Of a stretch of 64,000 nucleotides of DNA, positions 28,713-41,705 are shown piece by piece. A program made the translations under genes and the position numbers. Below the pieces are notes generated by a model, which searched no databases, was not told the DNA's origin, and saw only the letters and a list, made by a program, of their open reading frames with translations. The stretch lies in contig NZ_AQXT01000002.1 in NCBI RefSeq assembly GCF_000376805.1, positions 3,209,990 through 3,273,989 on the forward strand, given 5' to 3'. The first letter of the stretch is position 1, and the number at the start of each line of letters is the position of its first letter. The DNA comes from Henriciella marina DSM 19595 (GTDB lineage: Bacteria; Pseudomonadota; Alphaproteobacteria; Caulobacterales; Hyphomonadaceae).

Positions 28713-29690
28713 ATGGCAGACTGGCGCGACGACCTGCCCGAGGTACGTGGCAAGCTGCTCTTTGACCAGCCGCTTGCGCCCTACACCTGGTTCCGGGTTG
28801 GTGGACCCGCCGATGTCCTTTTCCTGCCAAAGGATGAGGATGACCTCGCCGACTTCCTGAAAGCGCTGCCTGAAGACGTGCCTCTTCACTTCATGGGTGT
28901 GGCGTCCAACTCGATCATTCGCGATGGAGGGATTGAGGGTGTCACGATCCGTCTCATGGGCGGCTATTGGGGCGGTATTGAGCCAACAGGCTCGCATTCT
29001 CTCTTTGCACGCGCGGGCGCTCTTGATCTTGCTGTCGCCAAGGCATCGGCAAAGCATGGCATTGCCGGGCTGACCTTCCTCTCTGGCATCCCCGGCTCAA
29101 TCGGGGGCGCGGTGCGCACCAATGCCGGCTGTTATGGCCGAGAGCTGAAAGACGTCGCCAACCAGATTGAGGGCATCACAAGCTCAGGTGAGCGCGTCAG
29201 GTTCGAAGCCGAGATCGCCCAGTATGGCGACCCGAAGATCGACTTCTCCTACCGCCACACCAATTTTCCGGAAGATGTCATCGTGACCGGCATCCTGCTC
29301 ACCGGGTCTGGTGATGGGGACCCCGACACGCTGCAGGCCGAGATCGCGGATCATCAGGCCCGGCGCGCAGAAACGCAGCCGATCAAGGACAAGACCGGCG
29401 GCTCTACCTTTGCCAATCCCGATCCGCCCGGCACGCCGGACCAGCGCTCCAGCTGGAAGCTGATTGATGCCGCGGGTTGTCGGGGCCTGCGGGTCGGCGG
29501 CGCGCAGGTTTCCGAGAAGCATTGCAACTTCCTGATCAATACAGGCGAGGCCAACGCGGCCGACATCGAAGCGCTTGGGGAACTGGTGCGCGCCCGCGTG
29601 CTGGATGTGACCGGCGTCGACCTCCGCTGGGAAATCCGCCGGATTGGCAGGATCCAGGTATCGGGCCAAACAGCGGGCGAGACCGGCTAG
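28713..29690 (+). CDS. murB: UDP-N-acetylenolpyruvoylglucosamine reductase MurB
   Basis: FAD enzyme that reduces UDP-GlcNAc-enolpyruvate to UDP-MurNAc with NADPH. 325 residues. [10 protein letters not shown] at the start, [21 protein letters not shown] (FAD-binding), FSYRHT, and [12 protein letters not shown] with the active-site Ser, then WKLIDAAG. The ATG follows the murC stop directly. Its stop lies in CTAG (29687-29690), shared with the convergent transporter gene. Confidence 0.96.
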   Translation: MADWRDDLPEVRGKLLFDQPLAPYTWFRVGGPADVLFLPKDEDDLADFLKALPEDVPLHFMGVASNSIIRDGGIEGVTIRLMGGYWGGIEPTGSHSLFARAGALDLAVAKASAKHGIAGLTFLSGIPGSIGGAVRTNAGCYGRELKDVANQIEGITSSGERVRFEAEIAQYGDPKIDFSYRHTNFPEDVIVTGILLTGSGDGDPDTLQAEIADHQARRAETQPIKDKTGGSTFANPDPPGTPDQRSSWKLIDAAGCRGLRVGGAQVSEKHCNFLINTGEANAADIEALGELVRARVLDVTGVDLRWEIRRIGRIQVSGQTAGETG

Positions 29691-30535
29691 TCTTCCATTT
29701 CCTCATGCACCTGGCCCCAGGCAAGGATCGCAAAGAGGCCGGCACCGCCTATGATATTGCCAGCCAGCGCGGGCAGCAGGTTCACTCCCAGCAGCTTGAA
29801 AATGCCCTGCTCACCAGACAGCGCAACCATGAATAGCTCGGCAGACCCGACCACGACGTGCGCGAAATCACCCAGCGCGATGAGGTAGGTGAAGAACAGG
29901 ATGACCCAGAACTCGCTGCCCTCCGAACTTGGCATCATCCAGACGAGCGCGGCGATCAGGAAACCTGCTGGCAGGGCACGCATGAAGGTTTCGCCTGCGC
30001 CCCAGTCGGCAACATGCAGGCTGAGCTCCAGCACGGCGGCGCCCACCTCCGGTGAGATGGCGCCTGAATAGAACCAGAAAACCGCTGCGAACAATGTACC
30101 CACCATGTTGGCAAGAAACACTGTGCTCCAGAGCCGCGTCGTGCCGAGGATCGTGCGCCGGCAAGGATCTGCCAATGTGGGAAGGACCGCCGTCACGGTG
30201 TTTTCGGTGAAGAGCTGCAGCCGTCCCAGCATCACGATGAGGAACCCGGCCGAATAGCCCAGATTCTCGACCAGTGGCCGCCAGTCTGTATCGGGAAGGG
30301 CGACCCGAAGCATCGCCTCCATCGCCAGAGACATGGAGATACCTAGCCCCGCGGCGATGCCAGACCACCAGATCGAGCTTTGCGGGCGCGACAGCTCAGA
30401 GCGACCTTCCTGTCGGATAATCTCGTAGACGATGCGCGATTTCAGGCGGGTCAAAGTTGCCGCCTGCTCGCGCTCCTCCTCGGTAATATGTTCTTCGTCT
30501 TTGTGCTCGGGAGGCTTGGCTTCGTCTACTGACAT
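29687..30535 (-). CDS. Formate/nitrite transporter family protein
   Basis: 282 residues: a cytoplasmic, highly charged N-terminus of about 60 residues ([12 protein letters not shown]), then six membrane segments. The motif [16 protein letters not shown] and the matching [17 protein letters not shown] are FNT-family half-channel loops. It resembles the YfdC-like subgroup with the long N-terminus, whose substrate is not established. It lies antisense within the dcw cluster between murB and ddl, sharing CTAG stops with murB. Confidence 0.85.
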   Translation of the reverse strand: MSVDEAKPPEHKDEEHITEEEREQAATLTRLKSRIVYEIIRQEGRSELSRPQSSIWWSGIAAGLGISMSLAMEAMLRVALPDTDWRPLVENLGYSAGFLIVMLGRLQLFTENTVTAVLPTLADPCRRTILGTTRLWSTVFLANMVGTLFAAVFWFYSGAISPEVGAAVLELSLHVADWGAGETFMRALPAGFLIAALVWMMPSSEGSEFWVILFFTYLIALGDFAHVVVGSAELFMVALSGEQGIFKLLGVNLLPALAGNIIGGAGLFAILAWGQVHEEMED

Positions 30536-30681
30536 CCGGTTCGAACGCGTCAGGTCTCTCTATGTTCATTCACACCGACTGCAGTCGATCGGTTCAATTT
30601 GAAGGACTGCCTTAATTTCTCGGCTGCTACATGTTTGTTTCGGGCCGGGCCAAACGGGTCCTGTGCAGTCTGGAGAAGAGC

Positions 30682-31590
30682 ATGAAACGCGTCGCTGTCG
30701 TCTATGGAGGCTGGTCATCCGAGCGTGAGGTCTCCCTCTCGTCTGGCCAGCAGATGCTGCGTGCGGCACAGGCGGCCGGATATGACGCTGTCGGTATCGA
30801 CGCCAATCGCGATCTTGCGAGCCAGATCGCGGCTGAAAAGCCGGACGTCATCCTGAACGGACTTCACGGCCCCTGGGGCGAAGATGGCTGTGTTCAGGGC
30901 CTCTTTGAAATTCTCGGAATTCCCTACACCCATTCCGGCGTCACAGCCTCTGCGATCGCAATGGACAAACGCAAGTCCAAGGCGATCTACAGCCAAGCCG
31001 GACTCGATATCGCTGAAGACGTTGCGGTGAGCCGTGAAGAGGCCGCCCGCGCGCATCCGATCAAGCCGCCCTATGTGATCAAGCCGGTGAATGAAGGCTC
31101 CAGTTTTGGCGTAGTCTTCGTGCGCGAGGAAAATAACGGCCCCTCGCAGCTCCTCACCTCTGATGACTGGGCCTATGGCGACAATCTCATGGCCGAAGAA
31201 TACATTCCGGGCCGCGAGCTGACCGTGGCCGTCCTCGGCGATCGGCCCCTCGCAGTGACAGAGATCACAACATTAAGAGAGTTTTACGATTTTGATGCAA
31301 AATATGCAGCTGGTGGATCGCGTCATGTGGTGCCCGCGGATGTTTCGGACGCTGTAATACAGGCAGCGCTGGACGCGGCGCTGACGGCGCATCAGGCTCT
31401 CGGTTGCCGGGGGGTGTCGCGGTCCGATTTTCGATTTGACGAGAAGAAGGACCGGCTCGTGATCCTGGAAACAAATACCCAGCCAGGCATGACACCCACC
31501 TCTCTCGTTCCCGAGCAGGCCGCTTTCACAGGCATGACATTCGAAGCGCTTGTGAGCTGGATGATCGAGGATGCTTCATGCCGAAGGTGA
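30682..31590 (+). CDS. ddl: D-alanine:D-alanine ligase Ddl
   Basis: Makes D-Ala-D-Ala for MurF. 302 residues. [39 protein letters not shown], and the metal-binding [18 protein letters not shown] are family motifs. The ATG at 30682 is preceded by GGAGAAG; upstream frame to 30631 is not supported. The 3' end overlaps ftsQ by 13 bases. Confidence 0.96.
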   Translation: MKRVAVVYGGWSSEREVSLSSGQQMLRAAQAAGYDAVGIDANRDLASQIAAEKPDVILNGLHGPWGEDGCVQGLFEILGIPYTHSGVTASAIAMDKRKSKAIYSQAGLDIAEDVAVSREEAARAHPIKPPYVIKPVNEGSSFGVVFVREENNGPSQLLTSDDWAYGDNLMAEEYIPGRELTVAVLGDRPLAVTEITTLREFYDFDAKYAAGGSRHVVPADVSDAVIQAALDAALTAHQALGCRGVSRSDFRFDEKKDRLVILETNTQPGMTPTSLVPEQAAFTGMTFEALVSWMIEDASCRR

Positions 31591-32444
31591 AGGGCAAAGC
31601 AGCACCGAAAGCGCCGCAGAGGCGAAGACGCGCGCCGCCGCCCCCGCCGCCGGTTGAGCCGACGCGCGCTGATACGTCCTCCATCGTCACCGGTCTCGTC
31701 ATGGTCGTCGCCGTGATCGTCGCAGGCGCAGCCCTGCTTGGCGGCTCGATGTCCAAGGTCGGCACAGGTGTAGGCGATGCGCTTGACGACGTCGCTGGCG
31801 GGCTCGGTTTTGCCGTCCAGGATGTGCGCATTGTCGGTCTGCAACAGGATGCAAGACGGGCGCAGCTCGTCCAGCAGGTGTCCGAGGTGGAAACCGGCGA
31901 CAATATGTTCCGCGCCAACCCGCATGAAATTCGCCGCCGCATCCTCTCCAGCGGGCAGGTCACGAGCGCGCAGGTCTATCGGCTCTGGCCAAACCAGATC
32001 CTGATCCATGCCTCGCCCGCACGTGCCGCTGCGGTCTGGCATGATGGCGAAGCCTGGCGGGTGATCGATGGCACCGGCCAGACCATGGAAGGCCTGTCGG
32101 CGCAGGACTATTCAGACCTCGTTCGCCTCTCCGGCGCCGAAGCGCCCGCAGGCGTTCCGGCGCTTCTCAGGTTTCTCGCCCGTGTCGATGATGTTGCCCA
32201 GCGCCTCTCCTATGCAGAGCGGGTGTCGCGCCGGCGCTGGGATATCCAGCTGCGTGACGGGCTGATGATCCGGTTGCCCGCAGACGCCAGCGTCCTGCGC
32301 GCCGCCGATGAACTGGAAACGCTGAACACAGCCGCACGTCTCACCGACCGGTCTCTAGCGCGGATTGATCTCCGCGTCCCCGGACGGACATTTCTCGAAC
32401 CCCTTGAAGAACAGGGCGCCCCGGGCACCCCTGCAGAAAGCTGA
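31578..32444 (+). CDS. ftsQ: Cell division protein FtsQ
   Basis: Bitopic division protein of 288 residues that recruits FtsL and FtsB. A basic, proline-rich cytoplasmic tail ([14 protein letters not shown]) precedes one membrane segment (about 36-55). The periplasmic POTRA domain starts near [11 protein letters not shown], with the beta domain after [16 protein letters not shown]. Low sequence conservation is normal; position before ftsA and the domain order support the call. Confidence 0.92.
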   Translation: MPKVKGKAAPKAPQRRRRAPPPPPPVEPTRADTSSIVTGLVMVVAVIVAGAALLGGSMSKVGTGVGDALDDVAGGLGFAVQDVRIVGLQQDARRAQLVQQVSEVETGDNMFRANPHEIRRRILSSGQVTSAQVYRLWPNQILIHASPARAAAVWHDGEAWRVIDGTGQTMEGLSAQDYSDLVRLSGAEAPAGVPALLRFLARVDDVAQRLSYAERVSRRRWDIQLRDGLMIRLPADASVLRAADELETLNTAARLTDRSLARIDLRVPGRTFLEPLEEQGAPGTPAES

Positions 32445-32446
32445 AT

Positions 32447-33742
32447 ATGGCCAAGGCAGACCTACGCTTGAAACCTTCCCGCGCCGCCAAAGTCGGCCAG
32501 ACCATCGCGTCGCTGGATATTGGCAGTTCCAAGATCACCTGCCTGATCGGGCGTTATGATCCTGAATCGCGCGCAGGCTTCTCCTTCCTCGGTGGCGGCC
32601 GCCAACAGGCACGCGGCTTCAAGGATGGGTCGGTGACCGACATGGAGGCACTGGAGCGATCCGTGCGCCTGGCTGTTGAAGATGCAGAGCGCCAGGCCGA
32701 CGAGCGCATTGATTCGGTGACACTCGGTGTTACCGGCTCGCGCGTGACCTGCGAGTTCGTCGGCGCGCTGAATGATCTGGGCGGCCGCGAGGTGACGCTG
32801 AAGGATCTGAAGAAACTCCATTCTCAGGCGCTCGGCAAAGTCGACACGAAACAGCGTGAGATCCTGACCGCCCATCCGGTCATCTATCGCCTGGATGAGC
32901 AGGAAGGCATCTCCGATCCGATTGGCATGATCGGCCAGAAGTTCAGCGTGCTTCTTTCGGTGGTGACTGCGCCGCAGTCACTTGTCCGCAATCTCGTCGA
33001 GTGTGTGGGGCGCGCCCACCTCAATATTGAGCGGCTGATCCCATCTGCGCTGGCAAGCGGGGCAGGGACCCTGATTGATGACGAGATCGAAAATGGCGCG
33101 ATCTGCATCGACATGGGCTCGGGCGTTACGACAGCCTGCGCCTTCGTGAACGGCGTGCCTGCCTGGCTCGGTGTCGTGCCAGCTGGCGGCGCGAACGTCA
33201 CCGGCGATCTCGCCCAGGGCATTGGCACGACGTTCGCGGCCGCCGAGCGGATGAAAACGATCTATGGCCACGCAGACCTTTCCGGCACCGGCATGTCGGA
33301 GCGTGTCGAAGTCGCCCGCCTCGGCGATGATGGCCGCCTGACCGCCTGCCATATGACCCGAGGCGAGCTTGCTGGTCTCATCGCCCCGCGAATCGAAGAG
33401 ACGTTCGAATACGCCGCGCGGATCATCGGCAAGAGCGAACTCGTCAAGATCATGCCGCGCCGAACCGTCCTTACCGGCGGTGGAAGCCTCATGCCGGGAG
33501 TGCGCGACGTTGCCTCGCGCGTTCTTGGTCAGCCGGTTCGTCTTGGAAAACCTGTCGATGTCGAGGCGCTCGGCGAAACCCATGCCAGCCCTGTCTTTTC
33601 CACCGCAGCAGGCCTGCTGTCCTACGAATCACGCGGGTTTACCGATGTGTCGACGTCCGCCCCGTCCTCGCTACAGGGCTCATCAGCGGCAAAGACTGGT
33701 ACAGTAAACAGGTTCTTTCGATGGTTGACTGAAAATTTTTAA
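32447..33742 (+). CDS. ftsA: Cell division protein FtsA
   Basis: Actin-like ATPase that anchors FtsZ to the membrane. 431 residues. ASLDIGSSKITCLIG (phosphate 1), ICIDMGSGVTTACAF (phosphate 2), and VLTGGGSLMPGV (adenosine motif). The C-terminus VNRFFRWLTENF is an amphipathic membrane-targeting helix. It starts 2 bases after the ftsQ stop. Confidence 0.96.
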   Translation: MAKADLRLKPSRAAKVGQTIASLDIGSSKITCLIGRYDPESRAGFSFLGGGRQQARGFKDGSVTDMEALERSVRLAVEDAERQADERIDSVTLGVTGSRVTCEFVGALNDLGGREVTLKDLKKLHSQALGKVDTKQREILTAHPVIYRLDEQEGISDPIGMIGQKFSVLLSVVTAPQSLVRNLVECVGRAHLNIERLIPSALASGAGTLIDDEIENGAICIDMGSGVTTACAFVNGVPAWLGVVPAGGANVTGDLAQGIGTTFAAAERMKTIYGHADLSGTGMSERVEVARLGDDGRLTACHMTRGELAGLIAPRIEETFEYAARIIGKSELVKIMPRRTVLTGGGSLMPGVRDVASRVLGQPVRLGKPVDVEALGETHASPVFSTAAGLLSYESRGFTDVSTSAPSSLQGSSAAKTGTVNRFFRWLTENF

Positions 33743-33752
33743 CAGCCGGGCA

Positions 33753-33774
33753 GAATCCATTAACCCTCTCTTAG
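33753..33774. promoter_or_regulatory. GANTC site and CtrA-like box in the ftsZ promoter
   Basis: GAATC (33753-33757) is followed two bases later by TTAA-N7-TTAG (33760-33774), one mismatch from the CtrA consensus. Both lie 64-85 bases before the ftsZ ATG in the 95-base ftsA-ftsZ gap. In Caulobacter, ftsZ is controlled by CtrA and by CcrM/GcrA through GANTC, so the arrangement agrees with known regulation. Confidence 0.6.
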
Positions 33775-33837
33775 TCTGACACCTGCACTTTGTGCCCATG
33801 AACCCTCTCTAGGTAGATTGGCAAAGGCGGACTATTC

Positions 33838-35289
33838 ATGACTCAGGAACTCAAGCCGCGGCTCGTCGTGTTCGGTGTAGGCGGGGCCGGCGGTAACGCA
33901 GTCGACAACATGATCGAGGCGAACCTTCAGGGGGTTGAGTTCGTCGTCGCAAACACGGATGCGCAGGCGCTCGAACGGTCGAAATGCGAAACACGTATTC
34001 AGCTCGGTCCCGACACAACTGCTGGACTAGGCGCAGGCGCCAAGCCGGAAGTTGGCGCTGCATCGGCTGAAGAATCGATCGAAGAAATCAACAAGTGCCT
34101 CGAAGGCGCGCACATGGTCTTCATCGCCGCCGGTCTCGGCGGCGGGACAGGCACAGGCGCGGCGCCCGTCATCGCGCGTGCTGCCCATGAGCGCGGCATC
34201 CTCACCGTTGGCGTCGTCACCAAGCCGTTCAGCTTTGAAGGCAATCGCCGGATGACCATCGCCGAAGATGGTCTGGCCGAGATGCGCAAGGCAATCGACA
34301 CGATGATTGTCGTGCCGAACCAGAACCTCTTCCGGGTCGCAAATGAACGCACGACCTTTGCTGACGCGTTCCGCATGGCCGATGACGTTCTTTACTCAGG
34401 CGTCCGTGGCATCACCGATCTGATGGTCATGCCTGGCCTCATCAATCTCGACTTTGCTGATGTCCGCACAATCATGAAGGGCATGGGCGCTGCGATGATG
34501 GGCATGGGCGAAGCCGAAGGCGAAACCCGCGCCCTCGATGCCGCCCGCGCGGCCATCGACAATCCGCTTCTCGACGATGTCTCGATGAAGGGCGCTCGCG
34601 GCGTTCTGATCAGCATCACTGGCGGCTATGACATGACGCTGTTCGAAGTCGACGAAGCAGCGAACGAAATCCGCAAGCAGGTCGACGCTGACGCGCACAT
34701 CATTCTCGGCTCGACCTTCGACCCCGAGCTGGAAGGCAAGCTGCGCGTCTCTGTCGTGGCTGCAGGTATCGATGCCGCACATGGTCTGTTCGCTGAAGAG
34801 ACACCTGCCGCGCAGCCGGTCGCCAGAGCCGAACCAGAACCGCTGTCGGTTGAAGCTGAATCTGTCGAAGAGACCGAAGAGGTCATCGCCGAAGCAGAAG
34901 CTGCCGACGAGGTCGAAGTCGAGCGTCCGCGTGTCGTGATCAGCGACTTCGAGGAAGATGAAAGCCTCGAAGCCGATTCGCGCCCCGACTTTGCAGGCCG
35001 CAGCCTGCCTGCCTCTCACAAGGAACGCTCCGCCGGAGATGACCGCGTCAGCGCCGACCAGGTCTTTGGTCGCTCACGTTCGGGCAAATCTGAACGCTCC
35101 AGTGAAGGCAAAGCCGGCTTTGGCAATCTTTTCGGCTGGCCCAAGTCAGCCCAGAGCGCCAATGACACCGATGAAAGCCATGCGAAGGAAGAGATCGTCT
35201 CTTCGCGGGACGATTATCCAAACCCTGCACCTTTCGATGATGCGGACCTGGAAATTCCGGCCTTCCTGCGCCGGTCGGCAAACCGCTAG
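33838..35289 (+). CDS. ftsZ: Cell division GTPase FtsZ
   Basis: Tubulin homologue that forms the division ring. 483 residues: [14 protein letters not shown], the tubulin signature [14 protein letters not shown]7-loop region [14 protein letters not shown] long acidic linker (about 320-465, rich in Glu, Ala, Ser) precedes the C-terminal conserved peptide [13 protein letters not shown] that binds FtsA. A long linker is typical for alphaproteobacteria. It has its own promoter signals upstream and a terminator downstream. Confidence 0.98.
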   Translation: MTQELKPRLVVFGVGGAGGNAVDNMIEANLQGVEFVVANTDAQALERSKCETRIQLGPDTTAGLGAGAKPEVGAASAEESIEEINKCLEGAHMVFIAAGLGGGTGTGAAPVIARAAHERGILTVGVVTKPFSFEGNRRMTIAEDGLAEMRKAIDTMIVVPNQNLFRVANERTTFADAFRMADDVLYSGVRGITDLMVMPGLINLDFADVRTIMKGMGAAMMGMGEAEGETRALDAARAAIDNPLLDDVSMKGARGVLISITGGYDMTLFEVDEAANEIRKQVDADAHIILGSTFDPELEGKLRVSVVAAGIDAAHGLFAEETPAAQPVARAEPEPLSVEAESVEETEEVIAEAEAADEVEVERPRVVISDFEEDESLEADSRPDFAGRSLPASHKERSAGDDRVSADQVFGRSRSGKSERSSEGKAGFGNLFGWPKSAQSANDTDESHAKEEIVSSRDDYPNPAPFDDADLEIPAFLRRSANR

Positions 35290-35324
35290 ACCCGGGTTCT
35301 GCACCCTGAAATTATAGGTATTGA

Positions 35325-35352
35325 GGGCGCCCGAAAGGGCGCCCTTATCGTT
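35325..35352 (+). terminator. Intrinsic terminator after ftsZ
   Basis: GGGCGCCC (35325-35332), GAAA tetraloop, GGGCGCCC (35337-35344), followed by TTATCGTTT. The T-rich tail is imperfect. Each arm is itself palindromic. It ends the dcw cluster before lpxC. Confidence 0.75.
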
Positions 35353-35380
35353 TGTAATATTGCGACATATTCCTTGTTTT

Positions 35381-35385
35381 GAATC
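35381..35385. promoter_or_regulatory. GANTC site upstream of lpxC
   Basis: GAATC, 46 bases before the lpxC start, in the only non-coding gap before that gene after the ftsZ terminator. Confidence 0.35.
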
Positions 35386-35430
35386 TTTGCGCCTGATCCC
35401 TTTTATAGGACCTTGAGAAATGGGGTCCTC

Positions 35431-36345
35431 ATGAACCGCGTACAGTATCAGCAGACCATCAACTTTCCGGTTGTTTGTGCCGGCGTCGGCGTCCATAGCG
35501 GCGCCCGCGCGCGCATCGTCATGAAACCGGCTGCAGCTGGCTCGGGGATCCGCTTTCGCAGGACCGACATCAAAGGCTGCGAAGACATTATCGCCCGCGG
35601 TGATTTCGTCACTGAGGTTCAGCTTGGCACGACCCTGACGAATGATGCAGGCCAGTCCGTTGCGACGGTGGAGCATCTGCTTGCCGCCTGCGCAGGTGTT
35701 GGTGTCGACAACCTCCTGATCGAGATCGATGGGCCCGAAGTCCCCATCATGGACGGCTCCTCGGCTGTCTATTGTGAGCTTATGCTGGCCGCAGGTCTTC
35801 GCCAGCAACGCGCCTTCCGCCAGCGGATCCGCATTCTTGAAGAGGTCGAGATTACTGACGGTATCAAGACCGCCAGCCTCAGCCCGTCGCCTGACAATTA
35901 CCTCTCGATCCATGCCAGGATCGAGTTTGAGAGCAAGGCAATCGGCACGCAGCAGATGTCACTTCGCATGCTGCCCGGCATGTTTGCGCGCGACATTGCG
36001 TTCGCCCGCACCTTCGGGTTTGCGCAGGATGTCGAGAAGCTGAAATCGATGGGGCTCGCCCGTGGAGGCTCTCTCGACAATGCCGTGGTTCTCGATGGCG
36101 ATACAGTGGTCAATCCGGAAGGTCTGCGTTCAAGTGATGAGTTTGTACGCCACAAGATCCTCGACGCCGTTGGCGACCTGATGCTTGCCGGTGCGCCGAT
36201 TGCGGGCGTTTACGAAGCACGCCAGCCCGGCCACGCGTTGAACAACAAGCTTGTTCGGGCACTTCTGGACAATCCGGAAGCCTGGTGCTGGGAAAGCGAC
36301 GCCGACGCTGTTTCCGTTCAGCAGGCTGCTTCAGCCGCGGGCTAG
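35431..36345 (+). CDS. lpxC: UDP-3-O-acyl-N-acetylglucosamine deacetylase LpxC
   Basis: Zinc hydrolase for the first committed step of lipid A synthesis. 304 residues; the ATG at 35431 is preferred to TTG 35413. Candidate zinc ligands are His in VATVEHLLAA, and His and Asp in FVRHKILDAVGD. Also GVGVHSG and PIMDGSSAVY are typical. Its placement after ftsZ is the standard order. Confidence 0.97.
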   Translation: MNRVQYQQTINFPVVCAGVGVHSGARARIVMKPAAAGSGIRFRRTDIKGCEDIIARGDFVTEVQLGTTLTNDAGQSVATVEHLLAACAGVGVDNLLIEIDGPEVPIMDGSSAVYCELMLAAGLRQQRAFRQRIRILEEVEITDGIKTASLSPSPDNYLSIHARIEFESKAIGTQQMSLRMLPGMFARDIAFARTFGFAQDVEKLKSMGLARGGSLDNAVVLDGDTVVNPEGLRSSDEFVRHKILDAVGDLMLAGAPIAGVYEARQPGHALNNKLVRALLDNPEAWCWESDADAVSVQQAASAAG

Positions 36346-36395
36346 ACGGCTATCTGCGAAACTACATAAAACTGGAATTGTCTGACGATGCCGCC

Positions 36396-36845
36396 CTAGT
36401 CGGCGCGCGGCCTGAGCCCGTTGGAAACGGCAGGCTTCGCTGGCTTTGCAGGCTCGCTAGCCGTTTCGGAATCGGCAAGGGCGCGGATCATGTTCAGCAC
36501 TGAAGAGCGAACCCGCTCATCCCGGATCCGGGTCAGGCCGCGAACACACTCGATCGTAAATCGCGACGAGGAATCGACGTCCCCATCATTGTCTTGATCC
36601 ACCTCATTGAGGCCGTCGAAAAACCAGCCTGGAGAGACACCGAGACGCTCTGCCAGCAGGTAGAGCCGTCCAGCGCTGACACGGTTCGCGCCGGTCTCGT
36701 ATTTCTGGATCTGCTGATAGGAAACACCCAGCGCTTCGCCGAGCTGGTCCTGCGTCAGTCCCGTCAATATGCGGCGGCGGCGAATGCGCTCACCCACAAT
36801 TCTGTCCACGTCTGATGCTGTGAACTCTGCTGACTCTTGTGACAT
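36396..36845 (-). CDS. XRE-family transcriptional regulator
   Basis: 149 residues from the ATG at 36845, with AAGGC upstream; GTG 36884 would add 13 residues. A lambda-repressor-type helix-turn-helix lies at about residues 15-75: GLTQDQLGEALGVSYQQIQKYETG ends the recognition region, followed by RVSAGRLYLLAERLGVSPGWFFD. An acidic linker and a C-terminal helical stretch (RSSVLNMIRALADSE) come before a Pro/Ala-rich tail. Target unknown. It diverges from bamD over a region with two GANTC sites. Confidence 0.85.
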   Translation of the reverse strand: MSQESAEFTASDVDRIVGERIRRRRILTGLTQDQLGEALGVSYQQIQKYETGANRVSAGRLYLLAERLGVSPGWFFDGLNEVDQDNDGDVDSSSRFTIECVRGLTRIRDERVRSSVLNMIRALADSETASEPAKPAKPAVSNGLRPRAD

Positions 36846-36873
36846 GACCAACTGCCTTCTCGGCCGCTTGCGC

Positions 36874-36898
36874 GAATCCCGCACTGGATATCAGAATC
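36874..36898. promoter_or_regulatory. Two GANTC sites between the XRE gene and bamD
   Basis: GAATC at 36874-36878 and again at 36894-36898, exactly 20 bases apart (about two helix turns), in the divergent promoter region. Two copies this close make a role more likely than for an isolated site. Confidence 0.4.
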
Positions 36899-37026
36899 CC
36901 CTCTGAACCCCCTACATACACTACGACAACTAAAACTTCACCAACAATGTTCCTGTAGCCTATGTCTTTACAAGCTGGCCTCCAGCGGCAAAGTGCGGGG
37001 AGTTTGTTCAAAGACCGGAATTTGCA

Positions 37027-37848
37027 ATGAAGCGCTCGCTTGTCAGCTCCCTTTCAGTCCTTGTCATTGCCATGGCGCTGGCGGGGTGCAACTCCTCTCG
37101 CCAGGCGCGTGAACTTGCCTATGTCGAGCGTCCGGTCGAAGCGCTTTACAATGCAGCCGCCGATGAACTCGACAGCCGGGACTATATCCGCGCGATTGAG
37201 CTCTTCAACGAAGTCGAGCGCCAGCACCCTTATTCGGAATGGGCGCGCCGCGCGACGATCATGTCGGCTTATGCCTCATTCCGGTCACGCCGTTATGAGG
37301 ACGCGATCTCCACCGCCCAGCGTTATCTTTCGCTCAATCCAGCGGGCGACGCGGCCCCCTACGCCTATCACCTTATCGCGCTCAGCTATTTCCAGCAGAT
37401 CGTCGATGTTGGCCGCGACCAGCGCACGACAGAGCTCGCGCGCGACGGTCTGAACGACGTCGTCCGCCGCTTCCCGAATACAGACTATGCCCGCGATGCG
37501 CAGATCAAACTCGACATGGTCAGCGACCAGCTCGCGGGCAAGGAAATGGAGATCGGCCGCTGGTATTTGCGCCGCAACCAGCACCTTGCCGCCGTCAACC
37601 GCTTCAAGAATGTGATCGACAATTACGACACCACGTCGCACACCCCAGAAGCGCTGCATCGGCTTGTCGAAGCCTATCTTTCGCTTGGCCTTCGCGGCGA
37701 AGCGGTCGCCGCAGCCTCCGTGCTTCAGTACAACTACCCTGAAAGCCAGTGGTATGAGGCGAGCTACGCCCTCATCGAAGGCGGCGGCGACGGTAGCTCA
37801 CAGCAGGCGAGCAATGAGAGCTGGCTTGGACGCATTACGCCCTGGTAG
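37027..37848 (+). CDS. bamD: Outer-membrane assembly lipoprotein BamD (ComL)
   Basis: Lipoprotein of the BAM complex, which inserts beta-barrel proteins in the outer membrane. 273 residues with lipobox LAGC (Cys about 21). Tetratricopeptide repeats follow: VERPVEALYNAA, ELFNEVERQHPYSEWARRA, DAISTAQRYL and GLNDVVRRFPNTDYARDA. The PYSEW motif is characteristic. It is followed by recN after 53 bases. Confidence 0.95.
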   Translation: MKRSLVSSLSVLVIAMALAGCNSSRQARELAYVERPVEALYNAAADELDSRDYIRAIELFNEVERQHPYSEWARRATIMSAYASFRSRRYEDAISTAQRYLSLNPAGDAAPYAYHLIALSYFQQIVDVGRDQRTTELARDGLNDVVRRFPNTDYARDAQIKLDMVSDQLAGKEMEIGRWYLRRNQHLAAVNRFKNVIDNYDTTSHTPEALHRLVEAYLSLGLRGEAVAAASVLQYNYPESQWYEASYALIEGGGDGSSQQASNESWLGRITPW

Positions 37849-37901
37849 GCGCTGCCGAGAACAGGCTTGTTCTCATTTTGTTCTAGTGTTATTCAGAGCG
37901 C

Positions 37902-41701
<3,800 letters not shown>

Positions 41702-41705
41702 CCTG

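Noticed and set aside
27258..29057. 599-residue open frame antisense to murC and murB
   Set aside because: Both plus-strand genes have full family motifs. The frame has no recognisable domain and is a GC-codon-bias shadow.
30536..30630. tRNA-like GGTTCGAAC upstream of ddl
   Set aside because: No acceptor or anticodon stems can be formed, and the motif abuts the transporter start codon. A 12-bp palindrome CGACTGCAGTCG at 30576 has no further support.
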